Assembly: GCF_027857615.1 (NCBI RefSeq)
Contig: NZ_JAQIFT010000046.1
Location: 1 to 64,000, forward strand
Length of the DNA: 64,000 nt
From: Holtiella tumoricola
GTDB taxonomy: Bacteria; Bacillota; Clostridia; Lachnospirales; Cellulosilyticaceae
Direction: 5' to 3'
Shown: positions 35,874 through 44,856 of the stretch, one piece after another
How the letters are laid out: each line of letters opens with the position of its first letter
Position numbering within the stretch: position 1 is the stretch's first letter
Program-made: the position numbers and the translations under genes
The notes under the pieces: model-generated
Told to the model about the DNA's origin: nothing
Database searches by the model: none
Seen by the model: only the letters and a program-made list of their open reading frames with translations

Positions 35874-36827
35874 TTACCATAGTCCTACTTCAGTGAATTT
35901 TTTGGATAACTTATTACAAATAATAACAAGTATTAAACCTACAACACCTTGAATTAAACCAATTGCTGTTGCATATCCAAACTGTCCGCCTGCTAGACCA
36001 ATACGTACAACGAAAGTATCTAGCGTATCTGCTAATGCCATATTACCTGGAGTTCTTAATAAATAAATTTGTTCAAATCCAGAAGAAAGAAGACCACCTA
36101 CACCCATAATAAAGAGTAGACCAATTGTTCCTCTAATACTTGGCAATGTAATATGCCAGATTTTCTTAAGTTTTGAACAACCATCCATTTCTGCTGCCTC
36201 ATAAAGAGCTGTATCTACAGAGCTAATTGCAGCTAAGTAAATGATGGAATCCCAACCAATGTTTCTCCATAAGTCCATAGAGAATAGAATTTGGAAGAAG
36301 TATTTAGCTTCCATTAGGAAGAATGTGCTAGGGTCTCCTCCCATTGAACCAATAATTTGGTTTAGTACCCCAGTATTTGGAGCGAGCACTCTTTGCATCA
36401 TTGTTACAATAATTACTGATGATAAAAAGTGTGGTAAGTAAGTTATAGTTTGCACTGTCTTTTTGAATTTCAAATTGCGAATTTCGTTTAACATCAATGC
36501 AAGAAAAATAGCAAACGGGAATTCTAAAATACATTTGATAAGACCAACCGTTAATGTGTTACGAAGTAGTCTGACACAATCATAACTACTAAAGAAGGTT
36601 TTAAAATATCTAAGTCCTACCCAAGGGCTTCCCCATATACCTTCTCTAAAGGAATAATCCTTAAATGCTAACACAATACCTGTCATTGGTACGTAGCAAA
36701 GTAAGATGAAGTAAATAATAGCAGGCAATAACATTAAATAAAGTGGCCAATACTTCAAGACCTTTTTCCATTTTGGTTTTGCCTGCTCTGTCTTACATTC
36801 AGCTTTTGCAGCAATAACACTACTCAT
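35874..36827 (-). CDS. Carbohydrate ABC importer permease, LplB type
   Basis: Permease of 317 residues with six membrane segments, LplB/MalF-like. The segment LCYVPMTGIVLAFKDYSFREGIWGSPWVGLRYFKTFF is highly typical of the LplB group, and the EAA loop reads EAAEMDGCSKLKKIWHITLPSIRG. First gene of the importer unit; RBS AGGAGG precedes the ATG. Upstream, 83 bp away, are the broken phosphodiesterase gene and a metallophosphoesterase, possibly on the same transcript. Confidence 0.93.
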   Translation of the reverse strand: MSSVIAAKAECKTEQAKPKWKKVLKYWPLYLMLLPAIIYFILLCYVPMTGIVLAFKDYSFREGIWGSPWVGLRYFKTFFSSYDCVRLLRNTLTVGLIKCILEFPFAIFLALMLNEIRNLKFKKTVQTITYLPHFLSSVIIVTMMQRVLAPNTGVLNQIIGSMGGDPSTFFLMEAKYFFQILFSMDLWRNIGWDSIIYLAAISSVDTALYEAAEMDGCSKLKKIWHITLPSIRGTIGLLFIMGVGGLLSSGFEQIYLLRTPGNMALADTLDTFVVRIGLAGGQFGYATAIGLIQGVVGLILVIICNKLSKKFTEVGLW

Positions 36828-36910
36828 GTAACTCCTCCTTCGTGTCGATGTGTTTTAATCTACCTTTATGATAAAATTTTTAAGCTTTTTGAACAATGTA
36901 CAAAACTTCT

Positions 36911-37669
36911 TTATTTAGTGGTCATTTCTACGAACACCGGATAATGATCTGATAAAAATACACCATTGTACTCATCTGTCCAAAGTCCCTTTTCCTCACA
37001 CACGACATGAGGTGATGAAAAGATATAATCTATCTTTTCATTTTCTTTTACTCTACCAAAATCATGATATGTCCCTTCTAAATCCGAGGTCAAATCTACC
37101 AATTTACCTACTTCACTAATCATGGTTACTTCTAGATCACTTGAGTAGGCGTTAAAGTCTCCTGTTAAGATAATCGTTGCATCTTTAAATAGAGTAATTT
37201 GTTGTATATAGGTTAAGATTTGTGTCATCCCTAATACACGCGCTTCACTTCCTTCATGATCAAGATGCGTATTAAACACACGTAGTATCTCTTTCGTCTC
37301 TATATCCTGAAGTACCATTTCAGTACACGTCCTAGGACACATACTTTGCTTTTCATAACGTGATCCTGGAACTTGTGGTGCTTCAGATAGCCAAAATGTA
37401 TTCATACTTATCATTTGATATTGCATTTTTTAAAATGCAATAGTGGTTTGTTCATCTTCTAAATTTTCATCTCTTCCACACCCCAATACATAGTAATCTG
37501 TTAAGTTTTCTTTTAACCATGTTGCTACATGTGGAAGTACTTCTTGAAAACAAATAATATCAGGACTTTCATTTTTTAGTTTTCCTAAGATATAAGGTTT
37601 TCTATAGCAAAAGCTATTATTGTCGTCTTGATTATAATCACAACGTATATTAAAGGTTACAAACTTCAT
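36911..37669 (-). pseudogene. Broken EEP-family phosphodiesterase, in-frame stop
   Basis: Endonuclease/exonuclease/phosphatase family gene interrupted by one in-frame TAA at 37432-37430, after 79 codons. The frame continues unchanged to 36911, giving 252 codon positions against 251 in the intact paralogue at 43871-44626. 65 of the first 79 residues are identical to that paralogue, and catalytic motifs survive on both sides: FQEVLP before the stop, and NTHLDHEG, TGDFNA and LSDHYPVF after it. The stop lies inside a perfect inverted repeat (37420-37441). Its start overlaps the metallophosphoesterase stop by 1 bp (TAATG). A downstream ATG at 37426 could restart translation but has no clear RBS. 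Confidence 0.85.
37420..37441. repeat. Perfect 10-bp palindrome at the nonsense codon
   Basis: ATTGCATTTT and its exact complement flank a 2-bp centre. The TAA that breaks the phosphodiesterase reading frame is formed in the middle of this palindrome. The aligned segment of the intact paralogue has the same length but no palindrome. Confidence 0.85.
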
Positions 37670-38598
37670 TAATTATCATCCCTTACTCTTTCTGGTAAAT
37701 GCATAGATGGATTATCTATAACAGTACCATCTGATAATCTTACATAGGTTTCAAAGCTTTCGGTATTATTTTCATCCAAGATAAAGATTCTTGCACCTCG
37801 TAAGAAATCTTCTTGTCCATATGTGTTATACCCTGTTGCTCTACCATACCCCAATGTAATACCGTACATTTCACCGTAGAAATCATTAATATGGTCATGT
37901 CCTACAAATACACCTTTTGTATGGCCTACTTCTTGCATTGCTGCAAAAAATCCTGAGTTAATCTTTGGACTACAAATACCTTCTCGTTTCATGCCATAAC
38001 ATGTTTCCATTGCCCAAACTTCATGATATTCAGGAAGTGGAATATGCATAAATACAAGTGACGCAAAATCTGGATTTTGAGCTTCATACTTCCTCATCAC
38101 ATCTTGGTACCATTCAATTTGTGGCTTTTGGACATAAGCATAGCCTTCCATATGAGGCAATGGATTATAGTTACCAGAATCTATCCCTGCAATAACCCAC
38201 TTAACTCCTCCATCATGGCCAACTACTTCTAAAGTGTGGTTCCCTATTCCTACTTTAGAGTTTGCATCATGGTACATCATACAAGTTGGAATACCTTGAA
38301 GTACTTCAAATAAAGCTTCATATCCTTGTCCTTCTTCTGTATCATGATTTCCAAATGTATAACTAAAAGGAATATTAGATTCAATAACAGGTGTTAAAGC
38401 AAGTGGTAAATGGTCCACATTTTCTTCTCCATATACTGTATCTCCTGTAATCATAATAAAATCAGGCTTTTCCTCTTTTAGTATTTTTCTCATTAATTCT
38501 ACAGTTTCTTTATCCACTTCATTGTTGTCGCTGAAATGAATATCTGTAAATTGTAATAGTTTAAACTTTCCTTCTTGTGAAAATGTAAGTTGTTTCAT
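37669..38598 (-). CDS. Calcineurin-like metallophosphoesterase
   Basis: Cytoplasmic metallophosphoesterase of 309 residues, of the purple-acid-phosphatase/Dcr2-like group (DUF-type PhoD relatives). All ligand motifs are present: LLQFTDIHFSD, ITGDTVYGEENVD, FGNHDTEEG, VFMHIPLPEY and FVGHDHIND. It should hydrolyse phosphomonoesters or diesters. The ATG at 38598 has GGAGGAT upstream and is preferred to the frame start five codons earlier. It is the first gene of the minus-strand unit and overlaps the broken EEP gene by 1 bp, suggesting the two once acted in one pathway. Confidence 0.9.
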   Translation of the reverse strand: MKQLTFSQEGKFKLLQFTDIHFSDNNEVDKETVELMRKILKEEKPDFIMITGDTVYGEENVDHLPLALTPVIESNIPFSYTFGNHDTEEGQGYEALFEVLQGIPTCMMYHDANSKVGIGNHTLEVVGHDGGVKWVIAGIDSGNYNPLPHMEGYAYVQKPQIEWYQDVMRKYEAQNPDFASLVFMHIPLPEYHEVWAMETCYGMKREGICSPKINSGFFAAMQEVGHTKGVFVGHDHINDFYGEMYGITLGYGRATGYNTYGQEDFLRGARIFILDENNTESFETYVRLSDGTVIDNPSMHLPERVRDDN

Positions 38599-38733
38599 CT
38601 CATTATCCTCCATCTTAATTCAGTCAATATAATTGAAGCTTTTTTGTAATGTCAGATTACTAAAGATACTTATGTATAACAATGGACTATTCTACGCAAA
38701 GGGATGGATATTTCTACGACTTTTTTAATACTA

Positions 38734-38762
38734 TTGAAATAGTCTAAAAATGATAGTATATT
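38734..38762 (+). promoter_or_regulatory. Probable promoter of the 150-residue/PHP gene pair
   Basis: TTGAAA is followed after exactly 17 bp by TATATT. The expected start lies about 35 bp upstream of the ATG at 38805. Confidence 0.55.
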
Positions 38763-38804
38763 TATCACATCTTTAAGAATTCACTTCCAAAAAGGAGCAT
38801 TCGG

Positions 38805-39257
38805 ATGAAAAAAATATATGAAGTTGGCGGTACACTCAACAAAGGTTTTGTGGGCCAAATCTCTTATACAATCTGTTTAGATGATATTTACAAAGAAATG
38901 GACATAACTTTTAGCTTTGATAAACAACATTATGAAGTAATTACTGATGATTTAAAGAAAGAACTCGTGGCTGCCTGTAATGGTAAATACGGTGCCGATA
39001 CAGCTAGTGACGAAGTAATTACTGATACTATTCGTGGGATGAAAACTGAACTTCAAGTTATTGTCACAATGAATGATCAATTTATTGGAGGCATACATCG
39101 TCAAGAAACCTGTAGACATCTGTATTTTAGTGAAACTGATGCTACTCCAGGCTGTATCCCTCAGTCTCAAATAGACGGTGTCATACGTATCACCATTGTG
39201 GCCTTTAGCGTTATTCGTGATGATACTAAATACTCATTATCTTTATCCGCACAATAA
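38805..39257 (+). CDS. Uncharacterised 150-residue protein
   Basis: I do not recognise this family with certainty. There is no signal peptide or membrane segment. The protein looks beta-rich with alternating hydrophobic residues (ISYTICLDDIYKEMDITFSF and IDGVIRITIVAFSVIRDDTKYSLSL), compatible with a small binding fold. RBS AAAAAGGAG lies before the ATG. The PHP-hydrolase gene follows after 17 bp, so the two are almost certainly cotranscribed. Function may relate to the substrate of that hydrolase. Confidence 0.75.
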   Translation: MKKIYEVGGTLNKGFVGQISYTICLDDIYKEMDITFSFDKQHYEVITDDLKKELVAACNGKYGADTASDEVITDTIRGMKTELQVIVTMNDQFIGGIHRQETCRHLYFSETDATPGCIPQSQIDGVIRITIVAFSVIRDDTKYSLSLSAQ

Positions 39258-39274
39258 AATAGGAGGTTAAAATC

Positions 39275-40198
39275 ATGTACAAACGCTTAGAACTACATAA
39301 CCATACATTGGAATCAGATGGCAATCTTACAGTACAACAACTTATTGATTTTATGCTAACAGACAAAGTAGATGCCTTTGCTTTAACTGATCATAATACA
39401 ATCTCAGGCCATGTAAAAGCTCACAAAATATTAGAGGCATATCCTATAGATATGCCTTGTATTTATGGTATGGAATACACCACTTATTATGGTCATATTT
39501 TATGTCTCAACTTAAAAGAATACGTTCCTTGGGAAAATATCAATAAGCATAAACCAGAGCTTCTCTTTAAGGCAGTACAAGAAAAAGGAGCGCTCGCCGG
39601 TGTGGCTCATCCCTTCTCATGCGGTTACCCTATTGCTACTTGTGGGTTCGAAATGACCTTTACTGATTATGCTTATATAGATTTCATTGAAGTCTTTAAT
39701 AATCCAGAACCTCTCCATGAAGTGAATGAACGTGGTTTACTTTGGTGGGAAGACCTAACCTTGCAAGGTTATCGTATTGCAGCGACCAGTGGGATGGATC
39801 TACATGGTACAGATAGTATGCATGATCAGTTTGCTACTTTTATTGAAGGTAATGCTACTGGAGATATTGAAATAGAATTAGAAACAGCTATTCATAGTGG
39901 ACAAACATGGGTGTCAAAAGGTCCTCTTCTTAAGACTCAAGTTAATCCTGATTCACATACTATCCAGTTCTCTATTGTCTCAACCTCAAAACCTGGCTAT
40001 ATAGAACAAGCTCATGGAACTTATCTTCTCTCTTTACGTACAAAAAAAGGAACTTTATCTATCCCATGGGATATCAAAGCTCCTCTTACTATCAATATTG
40101 ATGATTTAAATACTGAATCTATTATTATACCAAAACTTTATCAGGGCTCTCTTGAAATTGAAAACTTAGTTTGTATAGCCCCTGTTCTCTATCTATAA
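39275..40198 (+). CDS. PHP-domain metallohydrolase, CehA/McbA-like
   Basis: PHP-fold metallohydrolase of 307 residues. Metal ligands appear in LELHNHTLESDGNL, FALTDHNTISG, GVAHPFSCG and ATSGMDLHGTDSM, the arrangement seen in CehA/McbA-type and related phosphoesterases. The C-terminal 90 residues form a beta-rich extension (QVNPDSHTIQFSIVSTSKPGYIEQ) seen in many of these proteins. It should hydrolyse an ester, probably a phosphoester. RBS AGGAGG. It converges on the YesN-type regulator gene and overlaps its end by 6 bp. Confidence 0.85.
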   Translation: MYKRLELHNHTLESDGNLTVQQLIDFMLTDKVDAFALTDHNTISGHVKAHKILEAYPIDMPCIYGMEYTTYYGHILCLNLKEYVPWENINKHKPELLFKAVQEKGALAGVAHPFSCGYPIATCGFEMTFTDYAYIDFIEVFNNPEPLHEVNERGLLWWEDLTLQGYRIAATSGMDLHGTDSMHDQFATFIEGNATGDIEIELETAIHSGQTWVSKGPLLKTQVNPDSHTIQFSIVSTSKPGYIEQAHGTYLLSLRTKKGTLSIPWDIKAPLTINIDDLNTESIIIPKLYQGSLEIENLVCIAPVLYL

Positions 40199-41806
40199 CT
40201 TACTATAGGATTTTCTATACTGTAATGGAGTTTGGCCAGTAGATTTTTTAAATACTTTAAAGAAGTACTGGCTATCTTCATATCCTACTTCTTTTGCAAT
40301 ATCTACCACACTCTTTGATGATTGTGCTAAGTATTCTCTAGCCTTATTAATACGGAGTTCTTTAATATAATTAATTGTTGTTTGTCCCGTTTCTTTCTTA
40401 AAGATAGAGGAAAAATAATTAGGACTCATCATAAAACGTTCTGCTAAGTCGTTAATAGCAATATCTTTATTATAATTATTTGTAATATACTTAGTTGCAA
40501 GCTTAATTTTATTCTTAGCATTTGTATCCATATGTGTATCTGTTTCTAAACAATCAAGTACTAACGTCCATAGGTACTCCCTTAACTCTGCTAAAGAAGA
40601 TATCCCCACCAAATCATCTAAATCCATTACAAGCTGTTCTGCCTTTTGAGGCTCTTTCTCAAAGCTGGAGTGAGCCGACTTTAATAAAATCCCTATGATA
40701 CGTACCCAAACAATACGTATGTAATTCACATTATATTGTTGCATACACTCATCGGAGAAAATAGCATTTAAAATAACCTGTATATTCCCTATATCTTTAC
40801 GCTCTATGTACTGACTCAGCATATTTAGCTCACTTGTGGGTAGCTGTGTACCTGATAATAATTTAATATCATCATAAAAATACATACTCCCATTCCCATG
40901 AATAAGCCTTTGTTGAAAAGCTTCTTGTGCTTCTTTTGTACTATCTAATGATAGCTTATCTGTTACTGAACTAATCCCTATACTAATAGAAATTTGCATA
41001 CGATTCCATAGCACACCCTGCAATGCTGAAAAGACTTGTTCTGCTTCAGCTCTTAATGTAGTGCTACATTCATTAGACAAAATTGCAAATAATTGGTTGG
41101 TATTAGATAGGTTACTTATAACTACTTTATCACTTTGAGACGGGAAATCACTTAGGATATTTTTGATTGTAAAACGTATAAGTTTAATATCTTGATATCC
41201 AAATTTATTCCCCTCATAGCTATCTCCATCTATATTCATAAGAATAGTCATAAATTTTCTTTTTTCTAAGGGGAATTGTTCATTGACTGTATTAAATAGT
41301 ACCTTGCCTTCTCCTTTCAAGGGATTAGGATGATATAAAAGCGCATTTAAATTCTTTTCAAAAATATGCTTTTGATTTTCAACAAGTATTTGCTCTCCTA
41401 ATTTAACTGTTCTGTGATTATGCTCCTCAAGTTCTATACGCTCTAAAACATTATTCATCGTCTTTTTTAATTCTTCATTTGAAATAGGCTTCAAAAGATA
41501 AGCATTAACACCTAAATTAATGGCTTGCTCTGCATAAGCAAATTCAGCATATCCACTTAAAATAATAAACTGGATGTGCGGATATAAAGGTTTCACTTTT
41601 CCAATAAGCTCAATCCCATCCATATCATTCATTCGGATATCTGTAATGACAACATCTGCTGGCGCTTGTTCTAATAGAGATAATGCTGTCGTTCCATCAT
41701 CTGCTTCTCGTATAGAATCAAATTTAAATCCTAGATAATCAATTCTTGCTCTAATGCCTTGTCTAATCAGTTCTTCATCATCTACAATTAAAATACTTCG
41801 CCCCAT
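40193..41806 (-). CDS. YesN-type response regulator, AraC family
   Basis: Response regulator of 537 residues with an N-terminal receiver (DDEELIRQG, phospho-acceptor Asp56 in VVITDIRMNDMDG, Lys in YLLKPI), a long middle region of about 290 residues and a C-terminal AraC/XylS DNA-binding domain with two HTH motifs ending NYFSSIFKKETGQT and QYFFKVFKKSTGQTPLQYRK. This architecture is standard for YesN proteins that activate nearby oligosaccharide uptake and glycosidase genes. It is encoded 13 bp after its YesM kinase. The natural target is the importer at 33117-36827. Confidence 0.93.
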   Translation of the reverse strand: MGRSILIVDDEELIRQGIRARIDYLGFKFDSIREADDGTTALSLLEQAPADVVITDIRMNDMDGIELIGKVKPLYPHIQFIILSGYAEFAYAEQAINLGVNAYLLKPISNEELKKTMNNVLERIELEEHNHRTVKLGEQILVENQKHIFEKNLNALLYHPNPLKGEGKVLFNTVNEQFPLEKRKFMTILMNIDGDSYEGNKFGYQDIKLIRFTIKNILSDFPSQSDKVVISNLSNTNQLFAILSNECSTTLRAEAEQVFSALQGVLWNRMQISISIGISSVTDKLSLDSTKEAQEAFQQRLIHGNGSMYFYDDIKLLSGTQLPTSELNMLSQYIERKDIGNIQVILNAIFSDECMQQYNVNYIRIVWVRIIGILLKSAHSSFEKEPQKAEQLVMDLDDLVGISSLAELREYLWTLVLDCLETDTHMDTNAKNKIKLATKYITNNYNKDIAINDLAERFMMSPNYFSSIFKKETGQTTINYIKELRINKAREYLAQSSKSVVDIAKEVGYEDSQYFFKVFKKSTGQTPLQYRKSYSKL

Positions 41807-41818
41807 TTTATCCTCCTC

Positions 41819-43594
41819 TTATTGCACAATCGGCAAACGTATTGTAAAACAACTACCTTCGTTTAATTCACTTCTTATCATAATGCCATAGTCATTTCCA
41901 CAGGATAATTTAATTCTTTGATTTACATTTTTAACACCTATGCTTCTTGTTGTTCTCTTAATATTTTTATCTTGATCATTAATATATTCAATAAGTCCTT
42001 GTAAACGCTCTTTAGACATTCCTACTCCATCATCTTCTATTTCAATGAGAATATCACCATCTTGTTGATAGATAGAAATACTTAACTTACCTTTCCTTGT
42101 ATGATTACTAAGTCCATGGATAATTGCATTCTCTACAATAGGTTGTAAAATAAATCGTAATATTTGAGCATGCATTAATTCTGATTGTACATTATAATCC
42201 ACCTCAAATTTATTGCCAAATCTTGCTTCTTGGATAAATATGTAGTTTTTAGTATGTTTTAATTCTTGTTCTATAGTCACGTACTCACCATAGTTTTTTC
42301 CTAAACTATACCTAAAGATTTCTCCTAATTTCTCACATAAATCACAGATATTAAATAGCCCTTTTATAGCAGCCATTGCACTGATTGTTTCTAAAGTGTT
42401 ATATAAGAAATGTGGATTAATCTGCAATTGTAAATTTCTAAGCTCAGCCTCCTTTTTCTCTAGTTGTTGTATATAATTTTTTTGAATTAGCTTGTCTAGT
42501 CTTTTAACCATAGAGTTGAACTGCTTATCTAATAATGCAATTTCATCATTTCCACCTATTTCTTCAGTTACTGTAAGGTCACCTTCTTCTACTGCCTTAA
42601 TCTTACGGACTAATTTTTCTACTCTAAAAGCAAAGCTTCTAGTAAACAAATAGGCTGTTATTATAATAACACCTATAACAATTAAAATAATTGGAATAAT
42701 TGAACGTCCTAACTCCTCTTGCTTATCTACCAACACATGGCTATCAAACAAAAATATGATATCTAATCCATAACGCTTTACCGTATCTTTATAAATAAGC
42801 ATATTATTATGCGCTGTCATTTGATTACTTGTAAGTTGGTGAAAAGGGATTTCATCCAACTCTCTAACCAATTGTTCTTCGGATTCATAAATTAAATTAC
42901 TACTTTCATCTAATACAATAATGTCATAAGAATAAGTTCCATTTTCTTTATCTTTAGGAGGTTCAAATAACTTATCAGCATATAAATCCAGCTTTACGAA
43001 TCCTAAATCACTATTTTTAAACGAATTTGTATCTATATAATTGATTTGCTGTACTAATGAAAGCACTTTGTTTTTTCTATTAGCTGTTAAATATGAGAAA
43101 ATATTCCCTTTATACTCTGGATGATCTATATACCATACTTCTTTCACTGCCTCTTCTAACATGGATACATTATTTCCATATATTTTTGAGTCATATACGG
43201 TTGAATAAATCATACAGTTCCTATATTCACTATAGCCTTCTAATCGTAAACTCTTGTTCACCTCTTTACTTACTTTATCACCTTTTATATAGGGATTAGA
43301 GTCATCCCCTTTACCTAATAATTCATCCATAATAATCGTGTTATTCGCTATCTGTTGAAGCTTATCCTGATATCTAAAAAAGCTCCCATTAATATCATTC
43401 ATATATTGAAGTACTAGCTGCGAGGATGATTTATCTAAAGTCGTTACAACTAGATCTGACATTTTATTAAATAAGAGTAGACTAATAAGAATAATAGGTA
43501 CTACACTTACAACTAAAGTAAATACAAGAAGTTGAATAAATATTGTATTGGAATGAAAAATATATACCCCAATTTTCTTTAATATTTTTGTCAT
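41819..43594 (-). CDS. YesM-type sensor histidine kinase
   Basis: Membrane kinase of the LytS/YesM class, 591 residues. A first membrane helix (about 15-40), a large extracytoplasmic sensor (about 40-290), a second helix (about 293-315), a HAMP domain and a His_kinase domain follow in order. The phospho-accepting His sits in LQINPHFLYNTLETISAM, and the ATPase domain shows PIVENAIIHG and IEDDGVGMS. The start at 43594 has AGAGGAT upstream and is preferred to the ATG at 43612. It probably detects an extracellular oligosaccharide or its binding protein. Confidence 0.93.
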   Translation of the reverse strand: MTKILKKIGVYIFHSNTIFIQLLVFTLVVSVVPIILISLLLFNKMSDLVVTTLDKSSSQLVLQYMNDINGSFFRYQDKLQQIANNTIIMDELLGKGDDSNPYIKGDKVSKEVNKSLRLEGYSEYRNCMIYSTVYDSKIYGNNVSMLEEAVKEVWYIDHPEYKGNIFSYLTANRKNKVLSLVQQINYIDTNSFKNSDLGFVKLDLYADKLFEPPKDKENGTYSYDIIVLDESSNLIYESEEQLVRELDEIPFHQLTSNQMTAHNNMLIYKDTVKRYGLDIIFLFDSHVLVDKQEELGRSIIPIILIVIGVIIITAYLFTRSFAFRVEKLVRKIKAVEEGDLTVTEEIGGNDEIALLDKQFNSMVKRLDKLIQKNYIQQLEKKEAELRNLQLQINPHFLYNTLETISAMAAIKGLFNICDLCEKLGEIFRYSLGKNYGEYVTIEQELKHTKNYIFIQEARFGNKFEVDYNVQSELMHAQILRFILQPIVENAIIHGLSNHTRKGKLSISIYQQDGDILIEIEDDGVGMSKERLQGLIEYINDQDKNIKRTTRSIGVKNVNQRIKLSCGNDYGIMIRSELNEGSCFTIRLPIVQ

Positions 43595-43783
43595 TTGATC
43601 CTCTTTTCTCATTCCTAATATATAAGTTCACTAAGCAAGCAATAAAATTAAATAATAGTATTTATATAATATCTTTTAAAATTACACTAATGCATGTCAA
43701 ATTATATCACATTCTTTTCACAATTTGTATATTTTATGTTTAATTTTATTTACTTATATAGAAAATTTATTAAAATACAACAA

Positions 43784-43830
43784 ATAAAAAAGCTTAATCT
43801 TAGTTACATTTTAGTAATCAAGATTAAGCT
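43784..43830 (-). terminator. Terminator after intact EEP gene
   Basis: On the minus strand AGCTTAATCTT pairs exactly with AAGATTAAGCT around a partly paired 18-nt loop and is followed by TTTTTTATTTG. It lies 40 bp past the stop of the gene at 43871-44626. Confidence 0.85.
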
Positions 43831-43870
43831 CTTTATGGCTATACTTATTTATTCGCTCTATACTTCTCTT

Positions 43871-44626
43871 TTATTTTTTAATAATCTCAGCACATACAGG
43901 ATAATGATCTGATAGATATACACCCTCTTTTTCATCTTTCCATGGTGTCACATCATTACATACTAAATCTGGTGATGTAAAAATGTAATCTATTTTATTA
44001 TTTATTGGTAGTGTTTCATACTCATGGTATGTTCCCTCTACTCCCTCTGTTTGATCTATTAATCCAGCTTCACTAATTATTTTAACTTCTGGAGTATCTG
44101 GTGTTGCATTAAAATCTCCTGCTAGACAGATAGATGCATCTTTAAATGTTTCAACTTCTTTTATATAAGTTAAAATCTGTGCCATACCTAACCTTCTAGC
44201 TTCACTTCCTTCATGATCTAAATGAGTATTAATAATACGATAAATTTCTTTTGACTCTAAATCTTGTAGTATAACTTCTGTACAAGTCCTTGGACAAATG
44301 CTTTGCTGCTCATAACGTGAACCCGGTACCTGTGGGGTTGGTGATAGCCAAAAAGTATTCATATGTATGAGCTGATATTTTTGCTTTTTAAATGCTATTG
44401 CTGTTTGTTCATCCTCTAGATTTTCATCTCTTCCACATCCTAAGATAAAGTACTCCTCTAGATTTTCTTTTAACCAACTTGCTACATGAGGAAGTACTTC
44501 TTGAAAACAAATTATATCTGGTAATTCTTTTTTTAATTTCTCTAATACTAAAGGCTTTCTATAGCAGAAATTATTATTTCCATCTTGATTATAATCACAT
44601 CGAATATTAAAAGTTAAAAACTTCAT
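43871..44626 (-). CDS. EEP-family phosphodiesterase, intact paralogue
   Basis: Endonuclease/exonuclease/phosphatase superfamily enzyme of 251 residues, a metal-dependent hydrolase of phosphodiester or phosphomonoester bonds. Motifs: TFNIRCDYNQDG, ICFQEVLP (metal-binding Glu), INTHLDHEG, LAGDFNA, KIDYIFTS and LSDHYPV (catalytic His). No signal peptide, so it is cytoplasmic and more like the small-molecule phosphatase members than DNases. The frame extends 17 codons upstream, but AGAGGAG points to the ATG at 44626. Its close relative at 36911-37669 is broken. It has its own terminator and sits just upstream of the YesMN genes. Confidence 0.9.
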   Translation of the reverse strand: MKFLTFNIRCDYNQDGNNNFCYRKPLVLEKLKKELPDIICFQEVLPHVASWLKENLEEYFILGCGRDENLEDEQTAIAFKKQKYQLIHMNTFWLSPTPQVPGSRYEQQSICPRTCTEVILQDLESKEIYRIINTHLDHEGSEARRLGMAQILTYIKEVETFKDASICLAGDFNATPDTPEVKIISEAGLIDQTEGVEGTYHEYETLPINNKIDYIFTSPDLVCNDVTPWKDEKEGVYLSDHYPVCAEIIKK

Positions 44627-44802
44627 GTTTAAATCTCCTCTCAATGCTCTAGTTATTCTAGATGTCTTTATAAACAAGATTACTAAAAACCTATGATTAT
44701 AGCAACATAATATTTTATATTAATTAATATTTTACTTTTATTTTTTTATTAATTATAATTATATCTTCAAACTATATCTAAGCTTAAGCTCTATTATTAA
44801 AT

Positions 44803-44848
44803 AAAAAAGGCTCTAGATACAAGCTATGACGCTTGTATCTAGAGCCTT
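44803..44848 (-). terminator. Terminator after secA
   Basis: A perfect 18-bp stem (AAGGCTCTAGATACAAGC and its complement) with a 6-nt loop, followed on the minus strand by TTTTTTATTT. It ends 8 bp beyond the secA stop codon. Confidence 0.92.
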
Positions 44849-44856
44849 AAATTTAT

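Noticed and set aside
36911..37426. Second half of the broken EEP gene as a separate real gene
   Set aside because: It stays in frame with the upstream half, lacks the N-terminal catalytic Glu motif and has no clear ribosome binding site.
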